Of a stretch of DNA of 64,000 nt, positions 59,132 to 64,000 are shown piece by piece. The notes below the pieces were generated by a model, which did no database searches, was not told the origin of the DNA, and worked only from the letters and a program-made list of their open reading frames with translations. Position numbers and translations under genes: made by a program. How positions within the stretch are numbered: the stretch's first letter is position 1; each line of letters begins with the position of its first letter. The stretch is from NCBI RefSeq assembly GCF_003858635.1, contig NZ_RQJO01000009.1, positions 558,001-622,000 on the forward strand, in the 5' to 3' direction. This stretch comes from Larkinella rosea. GTDB lineage: Bacteria > Bacteroidota > Bacteroidia > Cytophagales > Spirosomataceae.

Positions 59132-62100
59132 ATGAAATCGGTTTTACGACCCAAAACAATGCGCATCGGCACGGGTCAGCTCTTCGCTGCGCTGCTGCTC
59201 GGATGGCTGCCCGGCGCGTTTTGCTACGCCGGATCCAGCGGAAATGCTGCGGTGGTTTCACCTAAATCCGCTGCTCCGCTGGAAAATATCACAGGAACCG
59301 TGAAGGACGCCAAAGGCGAACCCCTGCCGGGCGTTAACGTCCTGATCAAAGGAACGAAGACCGGTACGGTTTCGGACATCAAAGGAATGTTTCGGCTGAA
59401 TCTGCCCAAAGGTGATGAAACGCTGATTTTCAGTTACATCGGTTTTAAAACGCAGGAGGTTCCGGTGAAAGGCCGGACGACGTTTGAGGTGCAACTGGAG
59501 GAAGATGCCGCTTCGCTGAGCGAAGTCGTGGTCGTTGGTTACGGGGTTCAGAAGAAGGTGAGCCTGACGGGCGCGGTGGCCACAATCGATATGAAAAACG
59601 TGCAGGATTTGCCGGTCAATAGCCTGTCCGCTGCGCTGGTCGGTCAGATGCCGGGCGTGGGCGTTTCGGGCGGAACCAGCCGGCCGGGTGAAAGTGCGCA
59701 GATTACGGTTCGAAACCCGATTATTTTATCAAAAGACGGCGGGACGCTGCGGCCGTTGTACGTGATCGACAATGTGGTTCGGTCGGAGGATGATTTCAAC
59801 GCGCTGGACGTTTCGGAAGTCGAAGCCATTTCGGTGCTGAAAGATGCAGCTGCCGCTATTTACGGGGCGCGTTCCAACCAGGGCGTGGTGGTCGTGTCAA
59901 CGAAGCGTGGGAAATCCGGCGCTCCCAAGTTCAGCTACAGCGGTTCGACCGGTATTTCGGACGCCAAGCTGCCGACGATGATGAACGGGTTTGAGCAGGC
60001 GACGTACCTGAATGATTTGAATTTTGCCGCCGGAAAAACCGCTACCGATCCGCTGATTTACACGCCTGACGAACTGGCTCACTTCAAAAGCAACAACACC
60101 GACTGGCTGCGGCAGGCCTGGCAACCCTCTACTGTTCAGCGACATGCGTTGAATGTCAGTGGTGGAAATGAGAAAGCGACTTATTTTGCGGGGGCTTCGT
60201 ACAATGCGCAGAATGCGAATTTCGACAACATCAACTCGGGGAAGTGGACGTTCCGGGCGAGCGCGGATATGCAGGTGAATAAGAACCTGAAAGCCGCCCT
60301 TTCACTCAGCGGGGATCTGTCGGACAAGCGGATGTATTACCTGAAACAGGGTGGCGAAAATCCGGAAAACGACATGAAGAGCCTGCTCTATACACCCCAG
60401 TTTGCCGCGCCGTATGTGAACGGATTACCGGTATTGTTGTCGAACGGCGGGGCCAACGATTTCGGGGCTTTTCACTTTTTCGAAGTCCAGAAATCCAACA
60501 ACTACACCCAGACCCGCAGCAGTGGCCTGAATGTAACGGCCAACCTGGATTATTCCGTTCCGTTTGTAAAAGGGCTGAAAACCAGGTTGTTGTACAGCCG
60601 GACGTTCGATAATACGTTTGGAAAACAGTATGGCACGAAATACAACGTGTATAGTTTTTCGATGCTGGGCGACCACAAACACATTTACGGGGGCGATGTC
60701 TTGAAGATCGTGACTCTGAACAACGGCGACCGCGTGCGGGCGAATCCCGGTTACATCGATACGTATCAGTTGAATGGCTATTTGAATTACGACCGGCAGT
60801 TTGGCAAGCACCAGATTTCGGCCATTGCCTTCTTCGAACAGTCGGAAACCCACGCCGATAATATTGCTGCAATGGCCGAGGGCGTGATTATTGGCGGCCT
60901 TGACAACATGCGCTACGCCACCGGCACGCAAACCACCACCGAAACCGAAACGGAAGTGGGTTTTCTGTCCTACGCGGGTCGGCTCAACTACAACTACGCC
61001 AACAAATATTTCTTCGAAACCGCCATCCGGTACGACGCTTCCACCAAGTTTGCACCCGAATACCGCTGGGGCCTTTTCCCTTCGTTCTCAGCGGGTTGGG
61101 TGATTTCCGAAGAACCCTTTTTCCGGTCGGGCGTTCGCTGGGTCGATTTCCTGAAACTGCGCGGATCGATCGGTTTTCTGGGTGGAGACGCTACCAAACC
61201 GTATAACTGGCTGACGAGCTACGGTATTCAGACGGGGAAAGGTGCGGTTTTTGGCGGGAATGCCGACCGCCCGCTGACCGTGGTGCCCGGCAACGCGATG
61301 GCCAACCGGGGCGCGCGTTGGGACGACAACACCAAGTATAACATTGGAATCGATGCGCAATTCCTGAAAAACCGCCTTTCGTTCACACTGGATGCGTTTT
61401 ATGACCATCGCTACAACATGCTGACCTCGTTGACCTCGTCGGTTCCGCTGCTCGTTGGGGCCACGTTGCCGTCCGAAAACTACGCGACGGTCGACGGTTT
61501 TGGAACCGAAATTTCGCTGGGCTGGAGTGATAAAATCACCAGCGACTGGTCGTACAAAGTCAACGGTTTCTTCACCTGGAGCGACAACAAGCAGATCAAG
61601 GTGGACGTCGATAAGGGCAAAATCGGCACCTTCGAAGATCCGCTCGGAAAATCGTCGGATCTGGGTTTCAAAGGGTACAGGTACCTAGGCATGTTCCGGA
61701 CGCAGCAGGACGTGGACAGCTACCTGGAAAAACACCCGGGCTATACGCTTTTCGGGGCGGCACCCAAACCAGGGATGCTGTATTACGAAGACGTCCGCGG
61801 CCCCAAAGATGCCTCAGGTCAATATACGGCACCAGATGGCAAAATCACCGACGCCGACATGCAGTTCCTGACCCGAAAAGCCAGTAACCACTACGGTTTT
61901 GGCTTCAATTTCAGCACGAGTTACAAAGGGTTCTCCATCGGGGCGGTCATCAGCGGTTCGTTTGGCGGGCAGGACGCTGTCGAATCAACAGCCCGGTCAC
62001 AGGCGACGGCAACTTCCAATCGCCCGCAGTTCTGGGCGGATCACTGGACGCCCGAAAATCCAAATGCAATCTATCCAAGCCCTTATTACAAAGATACTTA

Positions 62101-62344
62101 CAACATCGATTCGGATTTCTGGTTTCGCAGTTCCACCCAGGTTTCGATTCGTAACTTCAATGTTTCCTACGGTTTGCCCGCCGGTTTCAGCAGCAAACTG
62201 GGGCTGAATAATGTGCGGGTGTACCTGGTCGCGACCAACCCGCTCAATCTGTACAATCCGTACGATTACAAGACCTATTCGGGCAACTACGATGCGTATC
62301 CGGTTTTGCGTTCCTTCTCATTGGGTTTAAATCTGGGCCTGTAA
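59132..62344 (+). CDS. SusC/RagA-family TonB-dependent glycan importer (PUL2)
   Basis: A 1070-residue outer-membrane receptor; the ATG at 59132 yields a signal peptide (ALLLGWLPGAFCYAG), whereas earlier starts overlap DUF3826. There is no STN domain, so unlike the PUL1 receptor it does not signal through FecR, in line with control by an AraC regulator. CarboxypepD_reg-like domain 'NITGTVKDAKGEPLPGVNVL', plug beginning LSEVVVVGYGVQKKVSLTGA with VEAISVLKDAAAAIYGARSN, then the barrel ending SFSLGLNLGL. It is followed after 11 bases by SusD. By its neighbours it should import pectin-derived oligosaccharides. Confidence 0.95.
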   Translation: MKSVLRPKTMRIGTGQLFAALLLGWLPGAFCYAGSSGNAAVVSPKSAAPLENITGTVKDAKGEPLPGVNVLIKGTKTGTVSDIKGMFRLNLPKGDETLIFSYIGFKTQEVPVKGRTTFEVQLEEDAASLSEVVVVGYGVQKKVSLTGAVATIDMKNVQDLPVNSLSAALVGQMPGVGVSGGTSRPGESAQITVRNPIILSKDGGTLRPLYVIDNVVRSEDDFNALDVSEVEAISVLKDAAAAIYGARSNQGVVVVSTKRGKSGAPKFSYSGSTGISDAKLPTMMNGFEQATYLNDLNFAAGKTATDPLIYTPDELAHFKSNNTDWLRQAWQPSTVQRHALNVSGGNEKATYFAGASYNAQNANFDNINSGKWTFRASADMQVNKNLKAALSLSGDLSDKRMYYLKQGGENPENDMKSLLYTPQFAAPYVNGLPVLLSNGGANDFGAFHFFEVQKSNNYTQTRSSGLNVTANLDYSVPFVKGLKTRLLYSRTFDNTFGKQYGTKYNVYSFSMLGDHKHIYGGDVLKIVTLNNGDRVRANPGYIDTYQLNGYLNYDRQFGKHQISAIAFFEQSETHADNIAAMAEGVIIGGLDNMRYATGTQTTTETETEVGFLSYAGRLNYNYANKYFFETAIRYDASTKFAPEYRWGLFPSFSAGWVISEEPFFRSGVRWVDFLKLRGSIGFLGGDATKPYNWLTSYGIQTGKGAVFGGNADRPLTVVPGNAMANRGARWDDNTKYNIGIDAQFLKNRLSFTLDAFYDHRYNMLTSLTSSVPLLVGATLPSENYATVDGFGTEISLGWSDKITSDWSYKVNGFFTWSDNKQIKVDVDKGKIGTFEDPLGKSSDLGFKGYRYLGMFRTQQDVDSYLEKHPGYTLFGAAPKPGMLYYEDVRGPKDASGQYTAPDGKITDADMQFLTRKASNHYGFGFNFSTSYKGFSIGAVISGSFGGQDAVESTARSQATATSNRPQFWADHWTPENPNAIYPSPYYKDTYNIDSDFWFRSSTQVSIRNFNVSYGLPAGFSSKLGLNNVRVYLVATNPLNLYNPYDYKTYSGNYDAYPVLRSFSLGLNLGL

Positions 62345-62355
62345 CCTTCTACACC

Positions 62356-64000
62356 ATGAAACTTTCATATAAAATCCTGGCCATTTTCTGTGCGTCGCTG
62401 GCGTTGACCAGTTGCAAGGATGTGCTCGATAAAACCGATCTGACGTCAACCAGCGGAGTACTGATTTATAACGATTCGACGCTCACCCAAATGAACCTCG
62501 ACTACGTGTACGATCAGAATTTGCCGACGGGTATTCCGACGCTGGGGCCGGGCAGTCCGAGCGTCACCAGCCTGACGGATGAATCGTTCGGAGAAAGCAA
62601 ATTGCTGGAAGGGACACTTCTGGTTAACGAAGTTGGGGATTTCGGAACATCGCTGGACGTCAAAAATAACTACGGAAAAATCCGGGTGATCAACATGTTT
62701 CTGAGTGATACGAAAGCCGGAAACTTGCCGCCGTACACCAAAAACAAGCTTCGGGCGCAGGCTCAGTTTTTCCGGGCCTGGCGGTATTTCGATCTGGTGC
62801 GCTTGTATGGCGGGGTGCCGCTGGTGATGACGCCACTGGCAGCGGTTGGCGTTGAAGCGCGCGACCAGGCTTTTCTGCCGCGGAACTCGACCACCGAAAC
62901 CTTTGCCGCCATCGTGAAAGACCTGGATTCGACCATTGCCTCCGTACCGGGCCGCTGGAGCTCGTCGGCTGATTGGGGGCGGATTACCAAAGGCGCGGCC
63001 GCAGCCCTGAAAGGCCGGGTTTTGCTGACGGCTGCCAGCCCGCAGTTCAACCCGAACGATGAGGTGTCGCGGTGGCAGACTTCGTATGACGCTAATAAAC
63101 AGGCGTTTGATGTGCTGACAGCCAGTGGATACGGCCTGCATTCGTCCTTCGATCAGCTCTGGTTTCAGGAGGTCAATAACCCCGAAGCGGTTTTTGTGAC
63201 GGGCTACAATACCGCAACGGGCGATCAGACCCGGAAGAATAATGGCTACGACAATGCGACGCGGCCGTCGTATACCGGAACGGGCGGAGGATCTAATCAG
63301 CCGTCGTGGGAAATGGTGAAGGCGTTTCCGATGCTGGACGGCAAAAAACCGGGCGAGTCGACCAAATATGCCTATACCGACCAGTTGTTTTTCAAAAACC
63401 GGGACCCGCGTTTTGATAAAACCATTGCCTATAACGGCGTGACCTGGCCCCTGAACGGGAGCAATTCCTACAAACTCTGGACCTATTTTGTGGGCGGAAA
63501 AACCGTGGAGCCGAAAGCAACAAACACTGGTTTTTACACCCGAAAAGCCGTTAATCCGACGCCGGCCATTGGTGATGTGCAGTTTTCGGGCACCGACTGG
63601 ATCGAAATCCGGTTCGCAGAAGTGTTACTGAATCTGGCCGAAAGTGCCGTTGGAATTAACAAGCTGGATGAGGCTTACACGCAACTGAAAGCCATTCGCA
63701 AACGGGCGGGCCTTGAAGCCGGAACCGACGGTTTATACGGCCTGAAAGCCAACATGACGCGCGCCGAACTGTTCAGTGCCATTCTCTACGAACGCCAGAT
63801 CGAATTTGCGTTTGAAGGCAAGCGGTTCTATGATCTGCGTCGCTGGAAACTGATCGAAAAAACGCTGAACGGCACCAGGCGGACGGCAGTGACGATTAAT
63901 CTCAAAACAACCGGTGTTCCGGCGGATTTTGCCAACACCCGCGACAACGTCAGTCTGGAGCAGGCCTATACCAACTATTTTACGCTGGAATTCAAACCGT
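62356..64000 (+). CDS. SusD/RagB-family lipoprotein (PUL2), 3' end outside the window
   Basis: An open frame starting with ATG 11 bases after the SusC stop and running off the window edge after 548 codons. Lipobox LALTSC (Cys20), then the SusD landmarks LRAQAQFFRAWRYFDLVRLY GGVPLVMTP, 'WGRITKGAAAALKGRVLLTA', and near the end 'ILYERQIEFAFEGKRFYDLR' RWKLIEKTL. It is the surface glycan-binding partner of the preceding SusC. Only a few C-terminal residues seem to be missing, judging from FTLEFKP at the edge. Ligand unknown; pectin fragments are expected from context. Confidence 0.94.
   Translation, partial: MKLSYKILAIFCASLALTSCKDVLDKTDLTSTSGVLIYNDSTLTQMNLDYVYDQNLPTGIPTLGPGSPSVTSLTDESFGESKLLEGTLLVNEVGDFGTSLDVKNNYGKIRVINMFLSDTKAGNLPPYTKNKLRAQAQFFRAWRYFDLVRLYGGVPLVMTPLAAVGVEARDQAFLPRNSTTETFAAIVKDLDSTIASVPGRWSSSADWGRITKGAAAALKGRVLLTAASPQFNPNDEVSRWQTSYDANKQAFDVLTASGYGLHSSFDQLWFQEVNNPEAVFVTGYNTATGDQTRKNNGYDNATRPSYTGTGGGSNQPSWEMVKAFPMLDGKKPGESTKYAYTDQLFFKNRDPRFDKTIAYNGVTWPLNGSNSYKLWTYFVGGKTVEPKATNTGFYTRKAVNPTPAIGDVQFSGTDWIEIRFAEVLLNLAESAVGINKLDEAYTQLKAIRKRAGLEAGTDGLYGLKANMTRAELFSAILYERQIEFAFEGKRFYDLRRWKLIEKTLNGTRRTAVTINLKTTGVPADFANTRDNVSLEQAYTNYFTLEFKP

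Noticed and set aside
1-64000. tRNA, rRNA, CRISPR arrays, prophage or transposase genes
   Set aside because: I read both strands for cloverleaf-like segments, regular spaced repeats and typical transposase or phage proteins and found none that stood up.

Overview
The window is a 64 kb piece of a Bacteroidota chromosome, most likely a soil or plant-associated member of the Cytophagales close to Larkinella or Spirosoma. The lineage call rests on several SusC/SusD pairs, ECF sigma/FecR regulation, STN-domain TonB receptors, LytTR and AraC regulators, an ABC permease with the prefix domain typical of this group, near-absence of Shine-Dalgarno sequences, TAnnTTTG-type promoter boxes and a moderately high GC content. 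The genus is an inference. I saw no rRNA, tRNA, CRISPR array or insertion sequence.

Layout. 1-2317: the end of a SusC and a complete SusD of a locus that starts upstream. 2441-4394: a LytS/LytTR two-component pair on the minus strand. 4705-6117: a cupin protein and a lipoprotein. 6335-21491: polysaccharide utilisation locus 1 (PUL1), made of ECF sigma, FecR anti-sigma, STN-type SusC, SusD, then five secreted carbohydrate enzymes (a GH43/GH130-like propeller, an MGH1/GH63-like enzyme, two tandem GH127-like DUF1680 enzymes and an unassigned 550-residue protein). 21559-24827: small accessory genes (WYL regulator, VOC protein, shortened YdeI, a DUF433/DUF5615 toxin-antitoxin pair, an OmpA-family protein). 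24957-30045: a second ECF sigma group with a membrane anti-sigma candidate, a Spy-like protein, a small Gly-rich secreted protein and a TonB-type barrel with Gly-rich loops. 30104-35187: LacI regulator, fructose-1,6-bisphosphatase and a MacB/FtsX-like permease.

35841-64000 holds PUL2, which looks pectin-directed. It contains a PL1 pectate lyase, a 1050-residue beta-helix/TIM-barrel chimera, a beta-propeller protein, DUF3826, a sialidase-like propeller, then an intracellular run of iron-dependent alcohol dehydrogenase, DapA/NAL-family aldolase, PdxA2-type dehydrogenase, DUF1537 four-carbon-acid kinase and a sodium/solute symporter. A canonical GH127, a DUF5703 protein, a second MGH1-like enzyme, an AraC regulator, a second DUF3826 and a SusC/SusD pair cut by the window edge follow.

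The most interesting reading is that the intracellular run is a complete route for a seven-carbon 3-deoxy-ulosaric acid, best fitted by Dha (3-deoxy-D-lyxo-2-heptulosaric acid) of rhamnogalacturonan II. Aldol cleavage would give pyruvate and a four-carbon aldehyde acid. Reduction gives D-threonate by stereochemical reasoning. Phosphorylation and oxidative decarboxylation then give dihydroxyacetone phosphate and CO2. The outer-membrane and periplasmic genes around it are the kind needed to cut pectin and release such a sugar. Other items of note are a family of nested palindromic intergenic elements, a perfect LacI-type operator, a possible sigma-54 promoter with tandem dyads upstream of the permease, and a strongly over-represented octamer AAAACCGG.
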